Below are positions 36,076 through 44,953 of a stretch of DNA of 64,000 bases, one piece after another. Origin of the DNA: Nevskia sp. (lineage in GTDB: Bacteria; Pseudomonadota; Gammaproteobacteria; Nevskiales; Nevskiaceae); the NCBI GenBank assembly GCA_031291075.1, contig JARLJS010000273.1, forward strand, positions 1 through 64,000, written 5' to 3'. A model generated the notes under the pieces. The model did not search any database and was not told the origin of the DNA. It saw only the letters and a program-made list of their open reading frames with translations. Both the position numbers and the translations under genes were made by a program. The stretch's first letter is position 1. Every line of letters begins with the position of its first letter.

Positions 36076-37446
36076 ATGCATGTGAATAAGTTGCTACGTT
36101 ACGGCGTGTTGGGTGCGTTCGTGGGCTCGGGACTGGGTGTCTCCGCCCTGGCCGATCCTGCCGTTCAGATGGACAAGCGCGACCCAGGCATCGAAGCCGG
36201 TCCGCTCAAAATCACCTTCGGCGGTTTCACCGAGCTGGCCGGTATCTACCGCAAGCGCAACGAGACCGCGGACGTCGGTTCCAGCTTCAACAGCCTGCCG
36301 TTCCCGAACGCTCCCCAGTACTTCGAACCCGAATTCCGTGAATCCGCGCGCCAGAGCCGTTTCGCCATGAAGGTGGAAGGGCCTGCCGACGCTCACAACA
36401 AGGCCGAAGCCTATTTCGAGACCGACTTCCTGAGCGCGGGCGTCACCTCGAATTCGAACGAGAGCAACAGCTATACCCTGCGCATGCGCGTGTTCTATGC
36501 CGACTGGCACCACGACGACTGGTATGTGCTGGCGGGCCAGAACTGGAGCCTTGCGACCCTCTACAAGAAGGGACTGGATATCCGGCAGGAAAACGTTCCG
36601 GCTACCATTGACGCGCAGTACGTCGCCGGCTTCAACTGGGCGCGCCAGGCGCAGTTCCGTGTGGTGAAGAGCTTCGGCAATTTCGGCGCACTGGGCCTCT
36701 CGCTGGAAGAGCCGCAGAACGTGATCAAGGGAACCCCTCCCACGGGCGCCAACGGCAACAGCTCCGGCGGTTCGCTGCTCAATAGCACCACCACCTACAG
36801 CGACGACATCGCGCCGGACCTGGTCGTCAAGTACGCGGTCGATCCCGGCTTCGGACACTACGAGCTGTACAGCCTGACGCGTTTCCTGCACGACCGTGCC
36901 CCCTCCACCCCGGGTTCGGTCGCCACCACGGAGAACCATACGACGACGGCGGAGAGCATCGGCGGCGGCATGATCCTGCCGCTGGTGCCGAAGATGCTGG
37001 ACTTCCAGGCTTCCGGCCTGATCGGCCACGGCAACGGACGTTATGGTTCCGGCTCGCTGGCGGACTCGACCTTCAACACCGGCAACGGTTCCATCGCCGC
37101 GCTGAAGGAACAGCAGGCGCTGGTCGGCCTCGTGGCGCACGCCACCAGCCGGTTGGATACCTACATGTATGCCGGTATCGAGCACGAGACCGCAAGCAAC
37201 AGCCTGATCCCCGGCAGCAACGGGGGCTGCGGCGTTTTGGCTGGAAGCTGCGGCGGCATCGGCACCGTTCGCGAAATCACCGGCGGCGCCTGGTGGAAAT
37301 TCTACAAGGGCTCGCTCGGCTACCTGTCGACCGGCGCCCAGGTCGAATACTTCAACAATGCGACCTATGTCGGCAAGGACGGCAGCGTCGGCCGTACCGA
37401 CGACACGATGGTCATGCTGTCCTTCCGTTACTATCCGTACCAGTAA
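36076..37446 (+). CDS. Outer-membrane porin (DcaP/OprP-like)
   Basis: Signal peptide; GGFTELAGIYRKRN; beta-barrel pattern ending in aromatic YYPYQ. Confidence 0.75.
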   Translation: MHVNKLLRYGVLGAFVGSGLGVSALADPAVQMDKRDPGIEAGPLKITFGGFTELAGIYRKRNETADVGSSFNSLPFPNAPQYFEPEFRESARQSRFAMKVEGPADAHNKAEAYFETDFLSAGVTSNSNESNSYTLRMRVFYADWHHDDWYVLAGQNWSLATLYKKGLDIRQENVPATIDAQYVAGFNWARQAQFRVVKSFGNFGALGLSLEEPQNVIKGTPPTGANGNSSGGSLLNSTTTYSDDIAPDLVVKYAVDPGFGHYELYSLTRFLHDRAPSTPGSVATTENHTTTAESIGGGMILPLVPKMLDFQASGLIGHGNGRYGSGSLADSTFNTGNGSIAALKEQQALVGLVAHATSRLDTYMYAGIEHETASNSLIPGSNGGCGVLAGSCGGIGTVREITGGAWWKFYKGSLGYLSTGAQVEYFNNATYVGKDGSVGRTDDTMVMLSFRYYPYQ

Positions 37447-37490
37447 GCGCGCATTCGCCGCGCGGCACTTGCGGCGGTTGTAAGGAATAG

Positions 37491-37527
37491 AAGCCGGCCT
37501 GGATCACTCCGGGCCGGCTTTTTTTTT
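37491..37527 (+). terminator. Rho-independent terminator
   Basis: AAGCCGGCC-TGGATCACTCC-GGGCCGGCTT followed by a long T tract. Confidence 0.9.
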
Positions 37528-37537
37528 GCCGGATGGA

Positions 37538-38767
37538 TCAGAACAAGTATTTCACCGAGAACTGGAAGCGGCTCAGGCTGCCGTTCGCGCCAGCGACATC
37601 GGTACGGTAGCCGTAGCGGTATTCGCCACCGATGTTCATGTTCTTGAAGGGCGAATAGAACAGGTTGCCGGCCACGCTTTCCGAGCGCTTGGTCGCGGTG
37701 GCGCCGATGCTGTCGTTCGCCATGTTGTTGCCTTCCAGGGCTTCCAGCATCAAGGTCGAACGCCACCGCGGGTCCCACTGGTGGCGGTAGGCGACAAAGC
37801 CCGAGTACAGCGTGACCGGCGTGAAATGGCCGTTCGCATCGACACCGGCGTCGCCGACGGAGGCGAGGGCGACATAGCGCCCCATGCCGCGGCCGCCATT
37901 GAGCATGAAGCGGATGTCGTCGCCAGGCAGTGGCTGCACCGGGATTTTCCCTGCCAGGCTCACGGCCCAGGCGAATGCGGTGTCGTCGGCTCCCGCGATG
38001 CCGCTTGCGGCCGAGGGGCTTTGCACCTTCAACTGCCGGGCGAGGGCCGCTGCGGAGAAGTCGCCGAAACCGCTTTTGAGGTTGTAGCGGGCGACGAAGT
38101 CCGGCAGCACCGCGTCATCGGTCTTGGAGGCAGTGCTGGCACCGTGGGCATAGGCCCAGGTCTCCGGATTCTCGACCGCGAACTGGAAGCCGCCGTAGGT
38201 GTAGCGGATCTGCGGCTGGCGTACGAACACCGTGCCCTCGGTCGGGCCTATGAAGTCTGCGGTTTCCGGCAGCACCGCGACATTCTGGAAGGTGCTCCAG
38301 TCCTGTCCGAACAACCAATTGTCGAGCGTGATGTAAGCGCGCCGCAAGGCCGGGTTGTAGGCGTTGGTGATCCTGGCATCCGGCGTCGTGCTGCCCGCCG
38401 TCTGCGGATTCTGGCCGCTGAGGAAGTCAGCCTCGACGTAGGCGCCAACCTTGTAGCCCTGCACTTCCGTGTTGGAGCCGAGCCAGAGCCGGGTTTCCTT
38501 GGCGGAGAAATTGAAATAGCTATGCCCCGGTTTACCACTCACCGGGGTCGAGCCGGGCACGTAGAAGTCGCGGGCGAAACCCTGCGCCACCGCGTCGTCG
38601 CTGAAGTGGCTGTAAAGGGTGTCCAGCTTCACGTAACCGCCGAAGTCGACGGGAGGGAAGTCGCCAGCTGCAGCGCTCCCCGGTACGGTCCAGCATGCAG
38701 CCCCGCATGCCAGGACAGCGGATAAGGCTATCGATTGCTCCCGGCGCGCATCTTTCGCTCTGTACAT
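37538..38767 (-). CDS. DcaP-family outer-membrane porin (paralog A)
   Basis: DFPPVDFGGYVKLDTLYSHF; FSAKETRLWLGSNTEVQGYKVGAYVEADFLSGQNPQTAGSTTPDARITNAYNPALRRAYITLDNWLFGQDWSTFQN. Confidence 0.88.
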   Translation of the reverse strand: MYRAKDARREQSIALSAVLACGAACWTVPGSAAAGDFPPVDFGGYVKLDTLYSHFSDDAVAQGFARDFYVPGSTPVSGKPGHSYFNFSAKETRLWLGSNTEVQGYKVGAYVEADFLSGQNPQTAGSTTPDARITNAYNPALRRAYITLDNWLFGQDWSTFQNVAVLPETADFIGPTEGTVFVRQPQIRYTYGGFQFAVENPETWAYAHGASTASKTDDAVLPDFVARYNLKSGFGDFSAAALARQLKVQSPSAASGIAGADDTAFAWAVSLAGKIPVQPLPGDDIRFMLNGGRGMGRYVALASVGDAGVDANGHFTPVTLYSGFVAYRHQWDPRWRSTLMLEALEGNNMANDSIGATATKRSESVAGNLFYSPFKNMNIGGEYRYGYRTDVAGANGSLSRFQFSVKYLF

Positions 38768-39102
38768 TGCGTTCTCCTGAGTTGGTCCCGGTTGCACCGC
38801 TTTGCTGCAAGGCACCGGGATGAAGTCCCCTTGTGGACGGCGGGCCGCAGTCCACGGGCGGCAGAGTGCAGGAGAGACCGGGATGGCACAATTAGCTAAT
38901 AGTCGAATGTGTCGAACTCATGACATGGTTAATATATATATGTATCAATTAGATAACATGTAATATTAAACTATTTTCGAGTGCCGGCCTTGGGCTGGCA
39001 CGTCTCGGTATGGTTTTTGCTTGCCCTAGCTCTGCTCCGGCTTGCGCGTGAGTCGCGCAAGGACCCAATGGCGGGTTGGAGCGACTAAGCAGCGATGTGG
39101 GC

Positions 39103-39148
39103 AAAGACGTCCGTCCGCGCGAAAGCGCGGTCCGGCGTCTTTTTTTTT
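39103..39148 (+). terminator. Intrinsic terminator in divergent intergenic region (orphan)
   Basis: AAAGACGTCCGTCCGCGC-GAAA-GCGCGGTCCGGCGTCTTT followed by T tract; 18-position stem with 2 mismatches. Confidence 0.88.
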
Positions 39149-39255
39149 GGCTGCGATCCAGTGTCGTGGGCTCAGGCTATGGCTACGGCAGGCGTCGGCA
39201 GCGACCAGAAAGCGGTCCTGTGGGACCGAACATGCAAATTGAGCAAAGGGGAAAT

Positions 39256-40485
39256 ATGAATCAACCAGGTAGTAGACGGGTGCTTGGCATGGCCGGCGTA
39301 TTGGGCTGCGCGGTCGCCACGATGCCGCAGCTTGCGCAGGCTTCCGATTTCCCGCCGGTCGACTTTGGCGGGTACGTCAAGCTGGACGTGCTCTATAGTC
39401 ATTTCGGCAACGGCCCGGTCGCGCAGGGATTCGCGCGCGACTTCTATGTACCGGGGTCGACGCCGGTGACCACGCCGGGTGCGACCGGACACAGCTATCT
39501 CAACTTCTCCGCCAAGGAGACCCGGCTCTGGCTCGGTACCAACACCGATGTGCAGGGCTACAAGGTCGGCGCCTACGTCGAGGCCGACTTCCTCAGCGGC
39601 CAGAATCCGCAGACGGCGGGCAGCACGACGCCGGACGCCAGGATCACCAACGCCTACAACCCGGCCCTGCGGCGCGCCTTCATCACGGTGGACAACTGGT
39701 TGTTCGGGCAGGATTGGACTACGTTCCAGAACGTCGCCGCGCTGCCGGAAACCGCTGACTTTATCGGCGTCGAGGAGGGCACGGTGTTCGTGCGCCAGCC
39801 GCAGATCCGTTATACCTACGGCGGCTTCCAGGCGTCGCTTGAGAACCCGGAAACCTGGGCCTACACCCCGGCGACCAAGGGTGCCAGCACGGCGAACAAG
39901 ACGGACGACAATGTGCTGCCCGACCTGGTGCTGCGCTACAACCTGAAGACCGGGGTGGGTGATTTCTCGGTCGCCGGGCTAGGCCGGCAGCTCAAGGTGC
40001 AGAGTCCCTCGGCGGCGGGTGCCATCACCGGCGCGGACGACACCGCGTTCGGCTACGGTGGCAGCCTGTCCGGAAAGATGCCGCTGGCTTTCCTGCCCGG
40101 CGACGATGTGCGCTTCATGTTCACCGCCGGGCGCGGACTCGGCCGTTACGTGGCGCTGGCGACCATCGCCGACACGGGCATCGATACCAGCGGAAAGTTC
40201 AAGCCGGTGACCACCTACAACGGTTTCGTCGCCTACCACCATCAATGGAGCGCGAAGTGGCGGTCCAACCTGATGCTGTCGGCGATCGAGGGCGACGCCA
40301 TGGGTGGTGACAACATCGGCGGTAACGCCACCAAGCGGACCGAAAGCGCGGCGGCCAACCTGTTCTACTCGCCGGTCAAGAACCTGTCCGTCGGCGGTGA
40401 GTACCGCTACGCGGATCGCGCCGACGTCGCGGGTGACAGGGGGCGCCTGAACCGCCTGCAGTTCTCGGCCAAGTACGTGTTCTGA
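39256..40485 (+). CDS. DcaP-family outer-membrane porin (paralog B)
   Basis: Close paralog of 37538-38767 with the same codon count (410 including stop); start at MNQPGSRR. Confidence 0.88.
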   Translation: MNQPGSRRVLGMAGVLGCAVATMPQLAQASDFPPVDFGGYVKLDVLYSHFGNGPVAQGFARDFYVPGSTPVTTPGATGHSYLNFSAKETRLWLGTNTDVQGYKVGAYVEADFLSGQNPQTAGSTTPDARITNAYNPALRRAFITVDNWLFGQDWTTFQNVAALPETADFIGVEEGTVFVRQPQIRYTYGGFQASLENPETWAYTPATKGASTANKTDDNVLPDLVLRYNLKTGVGDFSVAGLGRQLKVQSPSAAGAITGADDTAFGYGGSLSGKMPLAFLPGDDVRFMFTAGRGLGRYVALATIADTGIDTSGKFKPVTTYNGFVAYHHQWSAKWRSNLMLSAIEGDAMGGDNIGGNATKRTESAAANLFYSPVKNLSVGGEYRYADRADVAGDRGRLNRLQFSAKYVF

Positions 40486-40520
40486 GCGCGGCTCCCGAAC
40501 GGTATTCCTTGCAGCATTGA

Positions 40521-40557
40521 CCACGGCGCGGCCTTCGCCGCGCCGTGGTTTCTTTTT
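40521..40557. terminator. Rho-independent terminator
   Basis: CCACGGCGCGGC-CTTC-GCCGCGCCGTGG-TTTCTTTTT. Confidence 0.9.
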
Positions 40558-40560
40558 GGC

Positions 40561-41145
40561 TTACGGCGCGTCCGAACTCACCAGACTGCCGTTGCGGAAA
40601 GTGACGCTGCCTTGCCAACTCGCGGCGCAGCGGCCGTACTGCCATTGAACCGTATCGGTTCCCTTGGCCACGTCGTAGTGCTCCACCCCGATCAGGCCTT
40701 CAACCTCGGCCATGCTCATGCCGTTGTGGAGCGCCTTCCAGGCGTTGGCCTGCTGCCATTTGCCGGGTGCCGGGCCATGCAGGAACCCGCGGTCGCAGCC
40801 GGCTTCCGCGTATGGCTGCATCGGTGTCGACGCGGGTGGCGGTGGTGGCGGAGCGGGTGGCGGTGGTGGCGGAGCGGGAGGTGGTAGCGGAGCCGCCGCG
40901 GGCGGGTTCGCGGCGGGTGCGAAGCTCATCGTCGCTGGCGCCTGCGGGGTGGGCGCAGGCGCGGCGGAAGCTGGCGCTGGTGACGCGGCCGCCGCGGGAC
41001 AGGCGCGTTCGAGCACCTCGTTGCGCGCTTTCAGCGCCGCGATCTGGGCCCGCAGCTGTGCGTTTTCGTCTTCCAGCGCCGCCGCCGGTGCCACCAGCGG
41101 CGAGGCCAGCAGCAAAAGCAGGGCCGAGGTCGTCTTTCGGTTCAT
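40561..41145 (-). CDS. Pro/Ala-rich secreted protein with BamE/SmpA-like C-terminal motif
   Basis: Signal peptide, coiled-coil ENAQLRAQIAALKARNEVLE, PPPAPPPPPPAPPPPPP linker, WKALHNGMSMAEVEGLIGVEHYDVAKGTDTVQWQYG. Confidence 0.7.
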   Translation of the reverse strand: MNRKTTSALLLLLASPLVAPAAALEDENAQLRAQIAALKARNEVLERACPAAAASPAPASAAPAPTPQAPATMSFAPAANPPAAAPLPPPAPPPPPPAPPPPPPASTPMQPYAEAGCDRGFLHGPAPGKWQQANAWKALHNGMSMAEVEGLIGVEHYDVAKGTDTVQWQYGRCAASWQGSVTFRNGSLVSSDAP

Positions 41146-41286
41146 GTGCGCGGACAAGATGCGGTGAGGGGCAGCTATCGTACCCCAGGCACGGCGCCGT
41201 GGTCCGCATGCGCCGCTGCGGGCGGCGCAAAGAAAGGCCCCGCGTGCCGGGGAGAGACGGCACGCGGGGCAGTGGGGGCAAAACAG

Positions 41287-42651
41287 TCAGAATACGATCT
41301 GGAAGCGGGCGTTGATCGCCTTCGGCAGGTCCTTGCCGGCGTTGCCGAGATCGAAGGTGCCGTAGTAGTAGTCCAGCATGAAGCGCACGTTCGAGTTGAC
41401 GTAGTAGTTGACCCCGGCCGTGATGTACGAGATGTCGCACTTGGTAATGGTGCTGCCCTTGGGTATCGAGCCGAGGGCTGGGGCGCAAGCGGCTCCGGAC
41501 GCACCGACATCTTTCGCCGGGATGTCGTGGTTCTTGATGAAGTTGTAGCCCAGTGCCAGTTCGACCGCGCCGTAATCGTGGATCGGCTTGGGCGCCGCAT
41601 AGGTGGCCACGGTGGTGTCGTAGCGCTTGGTTTCGCCGGTCGGGTAAAAGCTCGCCTCCACCGAATAGGAGTCGACCGTCTGTTTGTTGGGATTGGTGGC
41701 GGAGAAATTCGGCTGCCGGAAGATGGCCTGGCCGCCCTCGGCCTGCAGGTAGACCGGTCCGAACGCGCCGGCCAGTTCGCCCAGCACGGTGTTCGCCTCC
41801 GGGTTGTTACCGCCGCCGATGTTGGCAAGGGTGCCGGCGGTCGCCGGCTGCGTGCCCTTCATGCTGACGATGTTCTGCGCCACACCCTTGTACGAATACC
41901 ACACGCTGGAGCCGGCGGTGAGCGCGGCGCCGTTGTCGGCGTGCACGCTGGAGAAGCTGCTGCCCAGGTGGATCCAGTGGGTGGGGGTCACAATGGGCGC
42001 GTAGGCGATGCGGGCGTCGTAGCCGAGGCCCTGGGTCGGCGTGCCGGTGCCCTGGTTGGTGGTGGCGCCGGCCTTGGCCAGCGAATAGACGGCCACTCCG
42101 CCCCAGAGGTTATCGTTCGCGGTGAAGGTGTGCGGGCGCGAGTAGCGGTAGTAGAGGCCCGGCAGGTAGTCGCGCCCACCCTGGATGCCGGTCTCGGAGT
42201 TGATGTTGCGCTCGGTGAAGATCTTGTCGTTGTTGCTGGTCAGGAAGTCGAGGCCGCGCCAGCCGCGCGTCTGGCCGATGCGGATGGTGCCGTAGTCGCC
42301 GATGTCGTGGGAGGCGTAAACGTCCTGGAAGCCGTTGGCGGGGTTGCTGGTGTTGGAGGCGTCGTAGTCGATGCGGTAGCGCCAGCCGTAGATCTTGCCG
42401 GCCAGGCTGAGGTACACGCGGCGGAAGTAGAAGCCGCTGTCGTTTTCGGAGGCGCCACTGTCGAAGCCGCTGCCCTTGTCGGGCAGGATGCCGGTGTAGT
42501 CGAAATGCACGCGTCCGCCGAGCGAGGCGACGTAATTGCCGTCGTCCGAGGTGACGACGATGCCGCCGAGGGTTTTCGCGCTATCGGCCGCGGCCGTGCC
42601 GCTGGCGCCGACGAAAACGGCGAGGGCGCCATAGCGGATGCTCTTGTTCAA
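41287..42651 (-). CDS. OprO/OprP-like phosphate-selective porin
   Basis: LGGRVHFDYTGILPD; FYFRRVYLSLAGKIYGWRYRIDYDASN; likely TTG start with GGGAGA SD. Confidence 0.82.
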   Translation of the reverse strand: MNKSIRYGALAVFVGASGTAAADSAKTLGGIVVTSDDGNYVASLGGRVHFDYTGILPDKGSGFDSGASENDSGFYFRRVYLSLAGKIYGWRYRIDYDASNTSNPANGFQDVYASHDIGDYGTIRIGQTRGWRGLDFLTSNNDKIFTERNINSETGIQGGRDYLPGLYYRYSRPHTFTANDNLWGGVAVYSLAKAGATTNQGTGTPTQGLGYDARIAYAPIVTPTHWIHLGSSFSSVHADNGAALTAGSSVWYSYKGVAQNIVSMKGTQPATAGTLANIGGGNNPEANTVLGELAGAFGPVYLQAEGGQAIFRQPNFSATNPNKQTVDSYSVEASFYPTGETKRYDTTVATYAAPKPIHDYGAVELALGYNFIKNHDIPAKDVGASGAACAPALGSIPKGSTITKCDISYITAGVNYYVNSNVRFMLDYYYGTFDLGNAGKDLPKAINARFQIVF

Positions 42652-42687
42652 GTTGATCTCCCGAAGTCTGTGGTTGAAGCGTTCCCC

Positions 42688-42713
42688 GGCCTGCAGGCTC
42701 ACGCCTGCAGGCC
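42688..42713. promoter_or_regulatory. 5'UTR stem-loop upstream of porin
   Basis: GGCCTGCAGGC-TCAC-GCCTGCAGGCC: 11-bp perfect stem. Confidence 0.65.
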
Positions 42714-42883
42714 TGACGCGAACGAGAAATTGCCTGTCGGCGATAAGATTTGGAAGGAATAAAAACAGATTAATAAATATCCAAATAGAATAACGCGGCG
42801 CCGAACGGCCGGTTATCCCCGTTATCCATGTTCCGCGATGAAGCGGACGCCACAGGTGGCGGGAGAGGCCCTAATATCAGCAC

Positions 42884-43567
42884 GTGCCCAGGATCCTGAC
42901 CATCGAGGACGACGCCGAGACCGCCCAGGAGATCATCGCGGAGCTGCGGGGGCGCGGCTGCGCGGTCGACTGGGTCACCACCGCCCGCGAGGGCTTGATC
43001 AAGGCGGTGGGCGATTCCTACGACCTCATCACCCTGGACCGCATGCTGCCCGACCGGGATGGCCTGGCGGTGGTCACCACCATGCGCGAGGTGGGGGTGC
43101 ACACGCCGGTGCTGATGATCAGTGCGCTCAGCGACGTGGACGAGCGGGTGCGCGGACTGCGCGCCGGCGGCGACGACTACCTGACCAAGCCGTTCGCCCC
43201 GGACGAGATGTCGGCACGGGTGGAGGTGCTGTTGCGGCGGCGCAGCCCCGCCTATCACGTCACCGTGTTGCGCGTCGACGACCTCGAGCTGGACCTGATC
43301 GCCCGCACCGCCCGCCGCGGCGAAATCACCCTCGAGCTGCTGCCGACGGAGTTCAAGCTGCTGGAAGTCATGATGCGCCACTCCGGCCAGGTGCTGACGC
43401 GGATGATGCTGTTCGAAACCGTGTGGGGCTTCCACTTCGACCCGGGCACCAACGTGGTCAACGTCCACATGAGCCGCCTGCGCAAAAAGGTCGATCCGCC
43501 GGGGAAAACGCCGCTGATCCGCACCGTGCGCGGGTCGGGGTACATCCTCGAAGCCGGGGCGTGCTGA
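42884..43567 (+). CDS. OmpR-family two-component response regulator
   Basis: RILTIEDDAETAQEI; LDRMLPDRDGL; GGDDYLTKPF; winged-helix C-terminus; GTG start. Confidence 0.92.
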   Translation: MPRILTIEDDAETAQEIIAELRGRGCAVDWVTTAREGLIKAVGDSYDLITLDRMLPDRDGLAVVTTMREVGVHTPVLMISALSDVDERVRGLRAGGDDYLTKPFAPDEMSARVEVLLRRRSPAYHVTVLRVDDLELDLIARTARRGEITLELLPTEFKLLEVMMRHSGQVLTRMMLFETVWGFHFDPGTNVVNVHMSRLRKKVDPPGKTPLIRTVRGSGYILEAGAC

Positions 43568-43570
43568 TAC

Positions 43571-44953
43571 GTGCTGGTCCGGCCTAATCCCTGGCGCAGC
43601 ACGACCACCCGGGTCGTCGCCAGCTATGGGCTGTTCTTCGTGGCATGGGCGCTGCTGCTGGTCCTGCTGATCTATTGGGAGGTGTCCAACCGCCTGTCCG
43701 ATGAAGCCGAGCACCAGCTCAAGGAGAGGGCCGAATACTTCGCCGCGATGGACCCGCCGCTGCTGCGCGACCGGCTGCAGGCGATGTACGACTTCGACCT
43801 GCTGCACATCAACGCCTACGGTCTGTTCGACGCGCAGGGCCATGCCGTCGCCGGCCACATCGTGAAGCCGCCGCAGGGCCTGCGCCTCGACGGCGAGAGC
43901 CACCTGTACAAGGTGCCGGCCGACGGCGGCAGCCCGGGCAGCGTCCGTATCCTGGCGGTCCGCCTGCCGGACGGCGAGCAGCTGCTGCTGGCGCGTGACG
44001 CCGGCCTGATCGATCGCATCCACGAACTGATCCTGCGCGCGGTGATGTGGGGGCTGTCGCTGACCATCGTGCCGGGCATCGTCTGCGGCATCCTGCTGAG
44101 CGTGCGGCCGCTGCGCCGCATCCGCGAGATCCAGGATTGCAGCGACCGCATCGTGGCCGGCAGTCTGGACGAGCGGTTGCCGGTGTCGCGCCGCGGCGAC
44201 GAGCTGGACATGCTGGCGGGCATCGTCAACCGCATGCTCGACGAGATGGAGCGGCTGATGCTCGAGGTGAAGAGTGTGTGCGACAACATCGCCCACGAGC
44301 TGCGCACGCCGCTGACCCACCTGCGCACCGCGCTCTATCGTATCGAGCAGCAGACCACCGCCGACGATCCGCGGTTGGCCCCGATCGAGCGCGCCGTCGC
44401 CGAAACCGACGACCTGCTGGCGCGCTTCTCCGCGCTGTTGCGGATCTCCGAGCTGCAGGACGAGCACCGCCGCGCGGCGTTCGCGCCGGTGGACCTGGCG
44501 GAGGTGCTGGAGCAGGTCCACGGGCTGTACGAGCCCCTGGCCGAGGAGAAGTCGATCCGGCTGCAGCTCGAGGTGACTCCGCTGCAGCCGGTCCGCGGTG
44601 ACCGGCTGCTGCTGGTGGAGGCGTTCAGCAACCTCGTCGCCAACGCGATCAAGTTCACCCCGGAGGGCGGTCAGGTGACGGTGCGGGCGGCGCAGGAACC
44701 GGCCGGGCCGCGGATCGACGTGCAGGACACCGGGCCGGGCATCGCACCCGAGCACCGGCGCATCGTGTTCGACCGTTTCTACCGCATCGACCGCAGCCAT
44801 GCCTCACCCGGCTTCGGGCTCGGCCTGAGCCTGGTCGAGGCCATCGTGCGCCTGCACAACTTCCAGGTGGAGGTCGGCGACCCGCCGGCCGGCGCCTGCC
44901 TGACGGTGCGTTGCTGGCCGCCGTCACCCGCCGCCGCCGCGGCTCAGGCATGA
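43571..44953 (+). CDS. Two-component sensor histidine kinase (HAMP, HisKA, HATPase)
   Basis: CDNIAHELRTPLTHLR; NLVANAIKFTPEGG; DTGPGIAPEHRRIVFDRFYR; GFGLGLSLVEAIV. Confidence 0.92.
   Translation: MLVRPNPWRSTTTRVVASYGLFFVAWALLLVLLIYWEVSNRLSDEAEHQLKERAEYFAAMDPPLLRDRLQAMYDFDLLHINAYGLFDAQGHAVAGHIVKPPQGLRLDGESHLYKVPADGGSPGSVRILAVRLPDGEQLLLARDAGLIDRIHELILRAVMWGLSLTIVPGIVCGILLSVRPLRRIREIQDCSDRIVAGSLDERLPVSRRGDELDMLAGIVNRMLDEMERLMLEVKSVCDNIAHELRTPLTHLRTALYRIEQQTTADDPRLAPIERAVAETDDLLARFSALLRISELQDEHRRAAFAPVDLAEVLEQVHGLYEPLAEEKSIRLQLEVTPLQPVRGDRLLLVEAFSNLVANAIKFTPEGGQVTVRAAQEPAGPRIDVQDTGPGIAPEHRRIVFDRFYRIDRSHASPGFGLGLSLVEAIVRLHNFQVEVGDPPAGACLTVRCWPPSPAAAAAQA

Noticed and set aside
38905-38930. Possible PHO box upstream of porin paralog A (minus ATGTCAT-GAGT-TCGACAC)
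   Set aside because: Second half-site weak; would need PhoB binding data.
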